From NCBI RefSeq assembly GCF_014652815.1, contig NZ_BMZN01000002.1:733793-797792 (forward strand): a stretch of DNA of 64,000 nucleotides, in the 5' to 3' direction. Numbering within the stretch: position 1 is the stretch's first letter; the number at the start of each line of letters is the position of its first letter. The DNA comes from Alcaligenes pakistanensis (GTDB lineage: Bacteria > Pseudomonadota > Gammaproteobacteria > Burkholderiales > Burkholderiaceae_B). This document shows positions 9,073-18,017 of this stretch, one piece after another. Both the position numbers and the translations under genes were made by a program. Under the pieces are notes generated by a model. That model did not search any database and had not been told where the DNA came from. It was given only the letters and a program-made list of their open reading frames with translations.

Positions 9073-9785
9073 CAGGACGCCTGCAAGACTTGCTCAATGA
9101 TCTGTGCAGCCATACGACGGCCACCGCGCTCCGCTCCATCACTGGCGCGGCGATCACGATTATTGGATTGAGCCAAGGCAGCACGCAGAGACGCGCGTAG
9201 CTGTTCGGGCGAGTTGTTGTCCCACACAGACTGAATGCCACCCATGGCCACGTAATTGTCGACACCGGGGGCAAATACCGGGTTGGATTGCGCCAGTTCT
9301 TCTAGCATGGCTTCCGGCAGTTTGGTGACGCGTGCCATGGCAGGAATACGCATCACGCGGATCTCGGCTTCAGGTACGGCATAGCAGGCATCCGCAATCA
9401 GTCCGGAGGTAATAAAGCCACCCGATAAAGCCTGTTCATAGACCAGACCAATGACCTTGTGGCCTTGGCGTCGGGCCAGATCCAGGCACATACCCAGGTG
9501 GGCCATAGCTCGGTTAATGCCCAGCAACTCGTCGCGGCGACGCAGTTGCTGGCCTTGGGTATCCACCAACAGCAACAGGCTGCGACCCGGATGGTTCTTG
9601 ATCGTATCCAGCACCGCCTGCGCCTGCATCAGCGCCAAGGCCACGCCGATGGGGGCGTGTTCCGTCGTGCCGATGACTGCTAAGGTCTGGCCATCAAACT
9701 CGGCATTACCTTGCAAAAATAAATCCTGTTCGGTAATGGTGTGCTGTTGGTCGAACAGCGATTGCACCAGCGTTTCCCATTTCAT
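9072..9785 (-). CDS. mdcE: Malonate decarboxylase gamma subunit (MdcE)
   Basis: A 237-residue carboxyltransferase-type subunit that, with MdcD, decarboxylates malonyl-S-ACP to acetyl-S-ACP. It shows LLLLVDTQGQQLRRRDELLGI and the oxyanion-hole-like EQALSGGFITSGLIAD segment, then VMRIPAMARVTKLPEAMLEE, all characteristic of MdcE. The start at 9785 (MKWETLVQSLF) overlaps the mdcD stop as ATGA; the longer in-frame extension lies inside mdcD and is rejected. Confidence 0.92.
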   Translation of the reverse strand: MKWETLVQSLFDQQHTITEQDLFLQGNAEFDGQTLAVIGTTEHAPIGVALALMQAQAVLDTIKNHPGRSLLLLVDTQGQQLRRRDELLGINRAMAHLGMCLDLARRQGHKVIGLVYEQALSGGFITSGLIADACYAVPEAEIRVMRIPAMARVTKLPEAMLEELAQSNPVFAPGVDNYVAMGGIQSVWDNNSPEQLRASLRAALAQSNNRDRRASDGAERGGRRMAAQIIEQVLQAS

Positions 9786-10684
9786 GACAGCACCTCCTGG
9801 CTGCGCAATGCTTTGACAGCCGTCGCATCCATCTGCCCAACTTGATCTGTTTGTTTTACGCCGAGTGCTTGCCACAAGGTTTGGGCCTGATTGTCGGTTT
9901 GCTCCCATTGCTCGACAGGCAGCAGGGCGGCCCGCTGAGCCAGCAGCCTATGTTCTTGTTCCAGTTCTTCCAGGGTGACCGGACCACGAGCTGGCCTCTT
10001 TAAACCGCGCAGCGCAGCAGCACGGAAAGCAGCCACGGTGTCGGACACCAGATCGTCGCAATCCGCCGTTAGCCAACGGTGTTTGCCACCACTGGTTTGC
10101 CAGACCAAGGCGCGGTCTTGGGAGTCGTATTCTTCAACACCATGCGAGGCTTCAATCACTTCGGGACCGGACATGGCCAGTCGGCCTACGTCGCTCATAA
10201 TCAGGTGGTTGGTGCAGCGGGCCACAATGCCCATGCCTCCAAAACAGCCATTTTGTCCGCCGACCAAGGCAATCACGGGGACATCTGCGTTGCGCGTGTC
10301 CAGCAGGGCACGCATGACCTCGGATACGGCGATCAAACCGGCATTGGCTTCGTGCAAGCGCACACCGCCGGACTCCAGCAGCAAGATGACGCCAGCAGGG
10401 CGGTCGATCATGGCGCGACGTAACAGACCCACCAGCTTGGCTCCGTGAACTTCGCCCACCCCACCGCCCATGAATTCGCCTTCCTGGGCGGCTATATAAA
10501 CAGTCTGCCCATCCAGCAAAGCCTGGCCGATGGCCACGCCATCATCAAAGGACGAGGGCACACCCAGTTGAGCCAGATGCGGGCTGCTCAAGCGTTGCGC
10601 AGGAGGCAGCCATTCGTGAAAGCTGTGGGCGTCAAACAAGGCCTGGACGCGCTGGCGGGCAGAACACTCCAGATAACTGCTCAT
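9782..10684 (-). CDS. mdcD: Malonate decarboxylase beta subunit (MdcD)
   Basis: A 300-residue subunit of the acetyl-CoA carboxylase carboxyltransferase fold. Characteristic segments are GQTVYIAAQEGEFMGGGVGE, VILLLESGGVRLHEANAGLI and VGGQNGCFGGMGIVA (about residues 58-150), which form the decarboxylation site with MdcE. The start overlaps the stop of mdcC (ATGA) and the end overlaps mdcE, so C-D-E are strictly coupled, as suits subunits of one complex. Confidence 0.93.
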   Translation of the reverse strand: MSSYLECSARQRVQALFDAHSFHEWLPPAQRLSSPHLAQLGVPSSFDDGVAIGQALLDGQTVYIAAQEGEFMGGGVGEVHGAKLVGLLRRAMIDRPAGVILLLESGGVRLHEANAGLIAVSEVMRALLDTRNADVPVIALVGGQNGCFGGMGIVARCTNHLIMSDVGRLAMSGPEVIEASHGVEEYDSQDRALVWQTSGGKHRWLTADCDDLVSDTVAAFRAAALRGLKRPARGPVTLEELEQEHRLLAQRAALLPVEQWEQTDNQAQTLWQALGVKQTDQVGQMDATAVKALRSQEVLS

Positions 10685-11031
10685 GACGGTGTTCCTTGTG
10701 CTTGGCTGCGGGCCAGGGCCTCGATAGCGGCCTGATCCAGACGCAGGCTGACCACGGCAGGGGTGGCGCCCATATCGTTAATGTCAAAGTGGATACCTGC
10801 CAGCGGATGGCGTTGGTGAAAGTCCCGCACCACCGCGTCCCAGATCGTGGAGAAACCGCGTGCCGAGGTGTGGATGTGGATGGTGCATTCGGGGCTGTCT
10901 GTGGGTTCGGCCAGAACCTCCAGATTTCCCGAACCCACCACGCCAACCAGCACGGGCTGGAAAGTGCCGATGGGCGCGTGTCCTTTGAAACTGTAGGCTA
11001 GGGTTTCCAGGCCGTGAGGAATGTTTGTCAT
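10681..11031 (-). CDS. mdcC: Malonate decarboxylase acyl carrier protein (delta, MdcC)
   Basis: A 116-residue carrier protein, slightly longer than the usual ~100 residues. The prosthetic-group attachment serine lies in the VGVVGSGNLEVL motif (about residues 29-40), where phosphoribosyl-dephospho-CoA is joined by MdcG. It shuttles acetyl and malonyl groups between MdcA and MdcD/MdcE in the cytoplasm. It sits 34 bp after mdcA and overlaps mdcD by 4 bp. Confidence 0.92.
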   Translation of the reverse strand: MTNIPHGLETLAYSFKGHAPIGTFQPVLVGVVGSGNLEVLAEPTDSPECTIHIHTSARGFSTIWDAVVRDFHQRHPLAGIHFDINDMGATPAVVSLRLDQAAIEALARSQAQGTPS

Positions 11032-11065
11032 CGTGATCTCCTAATGCAATTCGCTGTGCGGGCCA

Positions 11066-12748
11066 TTACCAGTTACGGAAGCGTGCCGGGGGTTGATACA
11101 GCCCACCGGAGGCTTGAACCAGATCGCGCATGCTGCGTGCGGCCAGTAGGTTGCGGGTGGCTTGGCGTGGGTCTATGCCCAGATCCTGGGGGCGACGGAT
11201 AATGCCGCGGTCGCGTAGGTTTTCCACCATACGGACATCGCGGTCCAGGCCCACTTGCGTATAGCCCGCAACGCCGCGTATGGCTTGCTCGCGTTCCTCG
11301 TCGGTACGGCACAGCAACAGATTGGCAATACCTTCTTCCGTCAGAATGTGGGTGACGTCGTCGCCATACACCATGATGGGCGGCAGATCCATGCCGGTCT
11401 GCTCTTGCAGGGTCCAAGCATCCAAGGTGTCCACAAAGGCTGGGGTCATGTGTTCGCGGAACGTTTCCATAATTTGCACCACCAGTTTTTGACCACGCGG
11501 CGTACCAGAAACGCCTTGACGTCCTGCACGGGCCTGCTGTCCGGCCTTTAACCAGGCGGGGCTGGCATGGCGACGGCCACGGGCATCGGCCCCCATATTG
11601 GGTGCACCACCAAAACCGGCAATGCGGCCCAGTGTGGCGGTGGAACTGTTGCCATGCAGATCAATCTGCAAGGTAGAGCCGATGAACAGATCGCAGGCGT
11701 AGTGACCCGCAGCCTGACAAAAAGCACGGTTGCTGCGCATGCTGCCATCAGGGCCGGTAAAGAACACATCGGGGCGGGCACGTAAATAGTTCTCCATGCC
11801 CAGCTCGGAACCAAAAGAGTGCACCGATTGCACCCAGCCTGCTTCAATGGCAGGGATCAAGGCGGGGTGGGGATTCAAGGCCCAGTGCTGGCAGATTTTG
11901 CCTTTCAGGCCCAGCGATTCACCATAAGTAGGTAGAAGTAATTCAATAGCAGCGGTATCGAAACCAATGCCGTGGTTCAGGCGTTGCACACCGTATTCCG
12001 CATAAATTCCTTTGATCGCCATCATGGCCATCAAGACCTGGATTTCACTGATCTGAGCCGGGTCACGAGTAAATAACGGCTCGATAAAGTGCGGGCGCGA
12101 GGCAGGCACTACAAAGTTCACCCAGTCGGCAGGAATATCTACGCGCGGCAGGCGAGTGGTCTTGCTGTCGACCAGCTCATTCACCTGGGCGATCACAATG
12201 CCGCCGGAAAAGGCGGTGGCTTCCACAATGGCCGGGGTGTCCTCCGTATTGGGGCCGGTGTACAGATTGCCGTGCTCATCGGCAGCCTGGGCTGCGATAA
12301 GGGCGACATTCGGGGTCAAATCGACAAAGTAGCGGGCAAACAATTCCAGATAAGTATGAATGGCACCGATATTCAGCCGTCCTGCTGAGGCCAATCTGGC
12401 CAGGCGTGCGCCCTGCGGGCCGGAGAAGCTGAAGTCCAGGCGGCTGGCAATGCCTTTTTCAAACACATCCAGATGCTGGGGCAAAGCCAACACGGATTGC
12501 ACCATGTGCAGGTCGTGAATCTGCGCCGGATCAACACCCAGCAGCGCATCGGCCAGGAAGTCGGCCTGCTTCTGGTTATTGCCTTCCAGACACACTCGAT
12601 CTCCCACTTGTAAAACGGCCTCCAGCAGGGTGCTTGCCTTATCCGTGCTGCATATTTTGCCTTGCAAAGCGTCTCCCAGTGCGCGGCTGGCACGTTGCAG
12701 TCTTTGCTGGCGGGCTTGATTCTTAAGATTCCAGTTGCTGTCCGTCAT
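11066..12748 (-). CDS. mdcA: Malonate decarboxylase alpha subunit, acetyl-S-ACP:malonate ACP transferase (MdcA)
   Basis: A 560-residue CoA-transferase-like enzyme that exchanges the acetyl on the carrier protein for malonate, releasing acetate. Recognisable blocks are AYTGPNTEDTPAI-like LYTGPNTEDTPAIVEATAF, GMENYLRARPDVFFTGPDGS and NSSTATLGRIAGFGGAPNMG (near residue 375-395). The start at 12748 was chosen because AGGGA lies at good spacing; an ATG at 12763 has its purine run too close. It follows the amidase gene by 55 bp and begins the structural mdc genes. Confidence 0.92.
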   Translation of the reverse strand: MTDSNWNLKNQARQQRLQRASRALGDALQGKICSTDKASTLLEAVLQVGDRVCLEGNNQKQADFLADALLGVDPAQIHDLHMVQSVLALPQHLDVFEKGIASRLDFSFSGPQGARLARLASAGRLNIGAIHTYLELFARYFVDLTPNVALIAAQAADEHGNLYTGPNTEDTPAIVEATAFSGGIVIAQVNELVDSKTTRLPRVDIPADWVNFVVPASRPHFIEPLFTRDPAQISEIQVLMAMMAIKGIYAEYGVQRLNHGIGFDTAAIELLLPTYGESLGLKGKICQHWALNPHPALIPAIEAGWVQSVHSFGSELGMENYLRARPDVFFTGPDGSMRSNRAFCQAAGHYACDLFIGSTLQIDLHGNSSTATLGRIAGFGGAPNMGADARGRRHASPAWLKAGQQARAGRQGVSGTPRGQKLVVQIMETFREHMTPAFVDTLDAWTLQEQTGMDLPPIMVYGDDVTHILTEEGIANLLLCRTDEEREQAIRGVAGYTQVGLDRDVRMVENLRDRGIIRRPQDLGIDPRQATRNLLAARSMRDLVQASGGLYQPPARFRNW

Positions 12749-12803
12749 TGGGTTCCCTGTCATACCTCTGTCGATGTGATCCGTTAATAAGCTGCCCGAT
12801 GCG

Positions 12804-14084
12804 TCAGGATCGGAGTTCAGGCAGCGCGATAGTGAGTGTGCCCAGGCGATGGGCGATGCGGGTAGCGGCCTCCAGCAGCAGGTCGTCCTGTCCAGGGCGG
12901 GCGGCGACTTGCAGTCCTAAGGGAAGGCCGTGGCTGCCAAAGCCAATGGGTAAGTTGATGCATGGAATACCCAGCGCAGTCCAGGCCCGGCACAAGACCG
13001 GATCGCCAGTGGTGTCGCGTGTGGGGGCCTCGCCCAGGGCCGCCGCGCTTAGAATCAGGTCCGCATTTCCAAAGAGCAGATCAGGTTGGCGCTTGACGTG
13101 ATCGATGGTGCTTTGCGCCTGGATCAGTTCGGCTGGGTTGGTCTGGGCGCACTTGTCCAGATAAGTCTGTAAAACGGGTGAGAGCTGGGCGGCGTGGTGT
13201 TGACGCTCTTGGCTTAAGTGGGCCAGAACTTCAGCGCCCATCACAGCCTGTTGGGCATGAGTCAGGGCACCGAATGCGTTGTCCTTGTCGCTGGTTTCCA
13301 CTTCAAACTGGCTGCTGTCTGCTTGCAGATGGGCCACGGCGGTTTCCAGCCGATCACGTAAATCGGTCGCAATGTCTGGCCACCAGGGTGTGTGCAAAAA
13401 GCTCAGGCGCAAGGGCGCTTGCAGCAAGATGTGCGGCACTTCTGGTGTCGTACGCAGGGCATTGAAAACGTGGCGTATGTCCTCCAGACGTTGGCCCAGA
13501 ATGCCCAAGGTATCTAAAGAGGGGCTGATGGTTTTCAGCCCCTCTGTGGGCAGAGCGCCGAAGCTGGGTTTGAAGCCATAAATGCCGCAAAAAGTAGCCG
13601 GGCGCACGACTGAACCGGCAGTTTGGGTACCCAGGGCCACGGGAACCACATTTGCGGCCACGGCAGCAGCGGACCCCGAGGAGGAACCACCCGGCGTATG
13701 TTCCAGGTTCCAGGGGTTACGGGTTTTGGGCGGGCTGAATAATGCAAATTCCGTCGTCACGGTTTTGCCGAAAGGGACGGCACCCGCCGCACGCAGCGCC
13801 TGCACAATGGCCGCATCCTGCGTGGGACGGTTGTCCTGATAAATGGGCGAGCCATAGGTGGCTGGCGCATCAGCGGTATTGATCAAGTCTTTGATGCCAA
13901 CCACCAGCCCCTTCAAGGGGCCGGTGCTCTGCTCTTGATCTTTGGCGACGCGCCGCACTTGCTCTTTGTCCAGATGGGCAAAGGCCTGAATCAGATCCTC
14001 AGTTTGCTCGTAGCGGGCAAGCGCGGCTTCTGCGGCCGCTTGGCTGGATGTCTTGTTTCGGGCGGCGAAATCAGTCATAGACAT
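12804..14084 (-). CDS. Amidase-signature family hydrolase, candidate malonamidase
   Basis: A 426-residue amidase-signature enzyme. The Ser-cisSer-Lys triad is in place: Lys in LVVGIKDLINT (about residue 67), the Gly/Ser-rich TPGGSSSGSAAAVAA block (about 130-145) and the nucleophile Ser in GTQTAGSVVRPA (about 155-160). The length suits stand-alone amidases such as Bradyrhizobium malonamidase E2 rather than GatA. It lies 9 bp after the AtoE-type carrier and 55 bp before mdcA, so release of malonate from malonamate (or a ureido analogue) is an attractive guess. Substrate specificity is inferred from context only. Confidence 0.75.
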   Translation of the reverse strand: MSMTDFAARNKTSSQAAAEAALARYEQTEDLIQAFAHLDKEQVRRVAKDQEQSTGPLKGLVVGIKDLINTADAPATYGSPIYQDNRPTQDAAIVQALRAAGAVPFGKTVTTEFALFSPPKTRNPWNLEHTPGGSSSGSAAAVAANVVPVALGTQTAGSVVRPATFCGIYGFKPSFGALPTEGLKTISPSLDTLGILGQRLEDIRHVFNALRTTPEVPHILLQAPLRLSFLHTPWWPDIATDLRDRLETAVAHLQADSSQFEVETSDKDNAFGALTHAQQAVMGAEVLAHLSQERQHHAAQLSPVLQTYLDKCAQTNPAELIQAQSTIDHVKRQPDLLFGNADLILSAAALGEAPTRDTTGDPVLCRAWTALGIPCINLPIGFGSHGLPLGLQVAARPGQDDLLLEAATRIAHRLGTLTIALPELRS

Positions 14085-14093
14085 GGTGGGTCC

Positions 14094-15503
14094 TTAGAGC
14101 GTGAAGGGTGCAATAAAAATAGCAATCGTCAACACGGCGGTACCAATCAGGAAGGCCACAACGGTAAAGCCCATTACCTGCCGCACATTCAGGCGCGCAA
14201 TGGCTAGCACGGGCAGGAGCCAGAAGGGCTGGATCATATTGGCAACTGCTTCGCCAAAGGCCACCGCCATGGACATCAGGCCCAGATAGGCAGGGCTGTT
14301 TTGGCCTATCGCCAGAGCCGACTGCACAGCGATAGGGCCTTGCACTCCCCAATGTCCGCCCCCCGAAGGCACGAACAGCGAGATGATGATGGACGCGATA
14401 AAGGTCAAAAAGGGCAGGGTGTATTCATTGGCCCCAGTGACCAGCGCAGAGGACAGAATTTCTTCCAGTGCACGGCCGCCATCCATGGGGATGTAGGCCA
14501 GCAAACCCATAATGCCGCCGTACAGCGGATATTGCAGAATCAGCGGACCAGCGGTCTTGGCCGACTCGACAAAGGCTTTGATAAAGCGGATAGGAGTCCA
14601 GTGCAGCAGGGCACCGGTGACGGTGAACAGCATGATCATGGATGAGATGTTCAGTGCAAAGCCGCTGCGCACGAAGTAGTACATACCCGCAGCAAAGAAC
14701 AGCACATTCAGAATCCACAGGTTTTCCAGCTTTTCGGCCGGGGTGGTGGGCTTGTTTTTGGGCAGGTCTTTTTCAATATCGGCAAAGACGGCAGGGTCGG
14801 GTGGCAGGGCGTAGTCCGGCTCCATGCGCCAGATGGTCAGAAACAGCAGAATGATCAGGGCCACGACCGGTATCCAGCTATAAGGCTGGAAAATAGTCAG
14901 GCTAAAAGGGATTGTCATGCCGGTCAGTTGGTGGATGACGTTGATGGGGCTGGTGGGGTCGGTGTTGGCCAGGGCAATGGAGCTGGACAGGCCCTGAGTC
15001 CAGAGCAGATAGCCCATATAGCCCGAGGCAATCAGATAACCAAAATGCACATTGGGCAGACGGCGAGCCACTTGACGGGCGACTAAGGCCCCGGCAACCA
15101 GCCCCAGGCCCCAGTTCAGCAAGCAGAAAATGGCCCCTACGGCAAAGCACAGCAGGGCACCTTCAACTTGAGTACGAGCGCGGGACGCCAGCCAGATAAT
15201 GGCGCGTTTTAATGGGGGGGCTTCGGCCAGGGTGTAGCCTGTCACCAAAATCAGCACCATTTGCAAGGCAAAGGTGAAAATGCTTTTAGGTCCCCATACG
15301 CCGCGATACCAGGCATCCACCATTCCTCCGGGGGTGGCGCCGTCCACGAACAGGGCAATCATTCCAACAACCAGCAAACTGAGGATGACCGCAAAGAGAT
15401 AGGGGTCGGGCATCCACTTTTCTACGTAACGCACGCAGATATTGGTAAAACGAGTCAACAAGTTTGGCCTGGGTTTGGCCGTGATGGTAGCAGTGGTGTT
15501 CAT
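14094..15503 (-). CDS. AtoE-family short-chain fatty acid transporter
   Basis: A 469-residue polytopic inner-membrane protein with roughly 12 hydrophobic segments. It matches the AtoE/SCFA_trans family: VRYVEKWMPDPYLFAVILS at the start, NWGLGLVAGALVARQVARR, and the C-terminal SLFVPSGGGHWGVQGPI and MIQPFWLLPVLAIA. Family members carry short-chain carboxylates. As first gene of the malonate operon and in the absence of MdcF or MdcLM, it probably imports malonate or its amide; that role is inferred. ATG at 15503 is preceded by AAGGATAAG. Confidence 0.85.
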   Translation of the reverse strand: MNTTATITAKPRPNLLTRFTNICVRYVEKWMPDPYLFAVILSLLVVGMIALFVDGATPGGMVDAWYRGVWGPKSIFTFALQMVLILVTGYTLAEAPPLKRAIIWLASRARTQVEGALLCFAVGAIFCLLNWGLGLVAGALVARQVARRLPNVHFGYLIASGYMGYLLWTQGLSSSIALANTDPTSPINVIHQLTGMTIPFSLTIFQPYSWIPVVALIILLFLTIWRMEPDYALPPDPAVFADIEKDLPKNKPTTPAEKLENLWILNVLFFAAGMYYFVRSGFALNISSMIMLFTVTGALLHWTPIRFIKAFVESAKTAGPLILQYPLYGGIMGLLAYIPMDGGRALEEILSSALVTGANEYTLPFLTFIASIIISLFVPSGGGHWGVQGPIAVQSALAIGQNSPAYLGLMSMAVAFGEAVANMIQPFWLLPVLAIARLNVRQVMGFTVVAFLIGTAVLTIAIFIAPFTL

Positions 15504-16055
15504 AATGAACTTATCCTTGTTTTTGTCTCCCCGACCTGGCTAGTGGGTCGGCTTCTGGGTTCGGATGCTGGATACACAGTCCCGCTAGCGCGCACTCCTC
15601 GGTTATGACTGTTGCCTGTATCTCGCCTTCCTTGTTTTTATGGTGTGCCGTTAGTGGGCTTATCGTTGTGCCCACAAGATAGCGATAGGCTCGGGCACAG
15701 ATCAATAAAGCAAATGTGTGTTCATTTACGCCGGGCGAAACGATGGCGCGTTAACCCTAGGAGAAGACGGGCGTGCAGGCATGTGTACCGGCGGCTTTAG
15801 ATATAAAGCGGGCTGTTTTTAAGTGATGGGGGAATTTATCTAAAACGAACTGATTCGGGAAACAGTCCGAGTCAGGGATAAGGCGCGGTTTGAAAATGGG
15901 GACTTGGTTTCTATCAGAGGATTTTGAGACGTGGAACTGGTAGAGGACCGGGCGATGGTTGGATCGTCGTTTTAGTCTTAGTAGGCTGGTGCTCGTCGCT
16001 CGACCTGAGTTAACGGGTAAAGGATGGGAAGAAAGAGTGGGCAATCGCCCGAGAC
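15504..16055. other. Non-coding region upstream of the malonate operon
   Basis: No convincing gene is seen on either strand. The leftward operon must be transcribed from here. A 31-bp interrupted inverted repeat (15668-15698) is described separately. The right part of the interval lies beyond the IclR terminator and shows nothing else recognisable. Confidence 0.5.
15668..15698 (-). promoter_or_regulatory. Candidate operator/promoter for the AtoE-amidase-mdc operon
   Basis: GTGCCC and GGGCAC form an inverted repeat separated by 19 bp, 165-195 bp before the AtoE start. On the minus strand a weak -35/-10 pair (TTGATC, 18 bp, TATCTT) overlaps it, so a bound regulator (the adjacent IclR or the MdcR-like LysR) could act here. 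This is a visual guess only. Confidence 0.25.
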
Positions 16056-16089
16056 GCAAAAAAGCACACAGAAAATTCTGTGTGCTTTA
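16056..16089 (-). terminator. Rho-independent terminator of the iclR gene
   Basis: Read leftward, AAAGCACACAG pairs with CTGTGTGCTTT around a short AATT loop and runs into a T tract (the A run at 16058-16063 on the plus strand). It lies 56-89 bp past the IclR stop codon. Confidence 0.88.
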
Positions 16090-16144
16090 GCGGGTTTTCA
16101 GGGTCGTTTGAGTGCAGAGAGCCGGGCCGGACGATTGCCCAGAC

Positions 16145-16915
16145 TTAAAACTTATCGGCTACCGAATCCAGTGCATCACGTAGCAAGCCGGCAATTTCTT
16201 TTTGACGAGGAGCAGGCATGCGTTCGGTGATTGCCGTGACACTCATGGCCAGAATAGGACGGCCTTTGTGATCACATAGGGCGCAGCCTACACCCAGGGC
16301 ACCACGCACCGCGTAGTTGCCGACGACTGAATAGCCGCGAATACGGGTATTGCTCACCAGCTGGCGCATTTCACGCTGAGTCATGCCGCCGTACTGATCC
16401 AGCTGATTCGCATTGCGCTCGATAATCTGTTCGATGGCTTCGTCACCCAGCGTGGCCAGATAAGCCATGCCACCGGAGCCCACGCCCAAAGGCTGGCGCT
16501 TGCCCACATAGGTGGCCAGAATCTGTACCGGATAGGGGCCGATCTCGCGCCACAGGCTAATGGAGTCGTCGCCGTCGCGTCCCACCAGAAAGACCGCATC
16601 ACCAGTTAGCTGCGCCAGCTCTTGCATGATGGGTTGCATGGTGGTGACACGCGGGTCCAGTCCAAACAGGCCCTGATCCTGGCGCGTTGCGCTGTAGCGG
16701 CGACTATGGCTGCTGTTCTGGACCAGACCGTGATCGATTAGGGCGGCCAGCAGGCGATAGATAGTGGGGCGCTGCAACTGGGTGGCGCGCGACAGGTCAG
16801 TCACACTCAATCCTTTGCCTTGGTGATTCTGCAAAGTCTTGAGCACCAGCAGGCCGCGTTGCAATGTACGCGGCCCAGCCTGATCCTGCGGTTCTACGGT
16901 CTCGGGAGTGTTCAT
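16145..16915 (-). CDS. IclR-family transcriptional regulator
   Basis: A 256-residue regulator. The N-terminal winged HTH (TLQRGLLVLKTLQNHQGKG, then LSVTDLSRATQLQRPTIYRL, about residues 17-55) is followed by the IclR effector domain with VGKRQPLGVGSGGMAYLA and the late VRGALGVGCALCDHKGRP block. It precedes the malonate operon in the same orientation but is separated by its own terminator and a long spacer. It is therefore a plausible operon regulator with its own promoter. Confidence 0.9.
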   Translation of the reverse strand: MNTPETVEPQDQAGPRTLQRGLLVLKTLQNHQGKGLSVTDLSRATQLQRPTIYRLLAALIDHGLVQNSSHSRRYSATRQDQGLFGLDPRVTTMQPIMQELAQLTGDAVFLVGRDGDDSISLWREIGPYPVQILATYVGKRQPLGVGSGGMAYLATLGDEAIEQIIERNANQLDQYGGMTQREMRQLVSNTRIRGYSVVGNYAVRGALGVGCALCDHKGRPILAMSVTAITERMPAPRQKEIAGLLRDALDSVADKF

Positions 16916-16999
16916 GCTTGAAAACAGCTAATGCTTACCGAAAAGTAACTCAGTAAGAATATACGCCAGCCGTCAAAGTGTCCACTCTGTGATCGCTCA

Positions 17000-17048
17000 T
17001 CAAGCTCGAATGCCCGTTGGCTGTGGCGAGCCGGGGGCATAGGCTTGA
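17000..17048. repeat. Nested inverted repeat between iclR and trmJ
   Basis: CAAGC/GCTTG and ATGCCC/GGGCAT arms enclose a GGC/GCC core, giving a single long imperfect hairpin just beyond the trmJ stop. No T tract follows on either strand, so it may be a transcript-end stabiliser or a Rho-dependent stop rather than an intrinsic terminator. Confidence 0.4.
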
Positions 17049-17060
17049 TGGTGGCACGCT

Positions 17061-17909
17061 TTAATGGCGCTCAGGACCTGCCGAGTCGTCCTGGCGTTGC
17101 TCAGGAATGGGGTGGCCTGCGGTCTTTGCGGTCTTGATCATGGCGGTACACAGACCGCGCAGCATATCGACTTCGTCCAGACTGAGCTGGGCGCGTCCCA
17201 GCAGGTGCTGCATGCGGGGCACCAGTTTTTTGGGGTGCTTGGGGTCCAGAAATTTGACGCTTTCAATGGCCTGTTCCCAGTGCTGCAGCAAGGCTTTGAC
17301 CTTGGCTTGTGGAGCCAGCTCTTTGCCAGGGTCGGCTTTGCCCTCGGTATTGGGCAGCAAGCTGGCACCGCTTTCGGCCAGCAGGGCGTAGCGCAGTTCC
17401 CAGGCGGCCAGTTGCAGGGCCTGGGCCACATTCAGGGAGCTGTATTCAGGGTTGGCCGGAATATGGCAGAGATACTGGCACTGGCTGATGTGCTCGTTAG
17501 TCAGTCCCACGCGTTCTGTGCCCAGCACAATCGCGACTGTGCCGGTCTGTTCGCGCAGGTGAACGCGGCTGAGTTCGGCCGTCTGTCGTATATCGGCAGC
17601 AGGAGGCCCCAGGTAGCGGGGGCGGGCGGTCAGGGCAAAGGCCAGCGTGACGGGTTCCAGCGCGTGTGCCAGCGTGGGAACAATCGTTGCACGCTCCAAA
17701 ACGTCCACTGCGCCGCTGGCCAGCGAGATCGCTTGAGGGTTTTGTGCAACGTCCGGGTCCAGCGGGTCGACCAGACATAAGTCGCCAAAGCCCATGGTTT
17801 TGATCGCTCGCGCGGCTGCGCCCACGTTTCCAGGGTGGCTGGGTTGCACCATAATGAAGCGAACCCGGTGAAAATTATCATCAAATGCCGATGCTTGCGT
17901 CTGAGTCAT
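17061..17909 (-). CDS. trmJ: tRNA (cytidine/uridine-2'-O-)-methyltransferase TrmJ
   Basis: A 282-residue SPOUT-class RNA methyltransferase. It has HPGNVGAAARAIKTMGF (motif 1, about residues 25-41), VAIVLGTERVGLTNE (motif 2) and PEYSSLNVAQALQLAAWELR (motif 3, about 152-172), the trefoil-knot SAM site of the TrmH/TrmJ group. A C-terminal extension of ~100 residues fits TrmJ, which methylates position 32 of several tRNAs. Motif 2 has GTE where many relatives have GRE. It is divergent from suhB, an arrangement usual in related genera. Confidence 0.9.
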   Translation of the reverse strand: MTQTQASAFDDNFHRVRFIMVQPSHPGNVGAAARAIKTMGFGDLCLVDPLDPDVAQNPQAISLASGAVDVLERATIVPTLAHALEPVTLAFALTARPRYLGPPAADIRQTAELSRVHLREQTGTVAIVLGTERVGLTNEHISQCQYLCHIPANPEYSSLNVAQALQLAAWELRYALLAESGASLLPNTEGKADPGKELAPQAKVKALLQHWEQAIESVKFLDPKHPKKLVPRMQHLLGRAQLSLDEVDMLRGLCTAMIKTAKTAGHPIPEQRQDDSAGPERH

Positions 17910-18017
17910 TTAAAATAGCTACTTTGAAGCTACGCTTCCTGTGTCTGCTCACGCGATTTTGCCCTGCAACAGGGCACGCCAGGCAGGCTCAATTATTGTT
18001 AAAAAAACGGAATTTCC

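Noticed and set aside
15757-16059. 100-codon minus-strand frame upstream of the malonate operon
   Set aside because: No ribosome-binding site or family motif; it ends in the operon's regulatory spacer.
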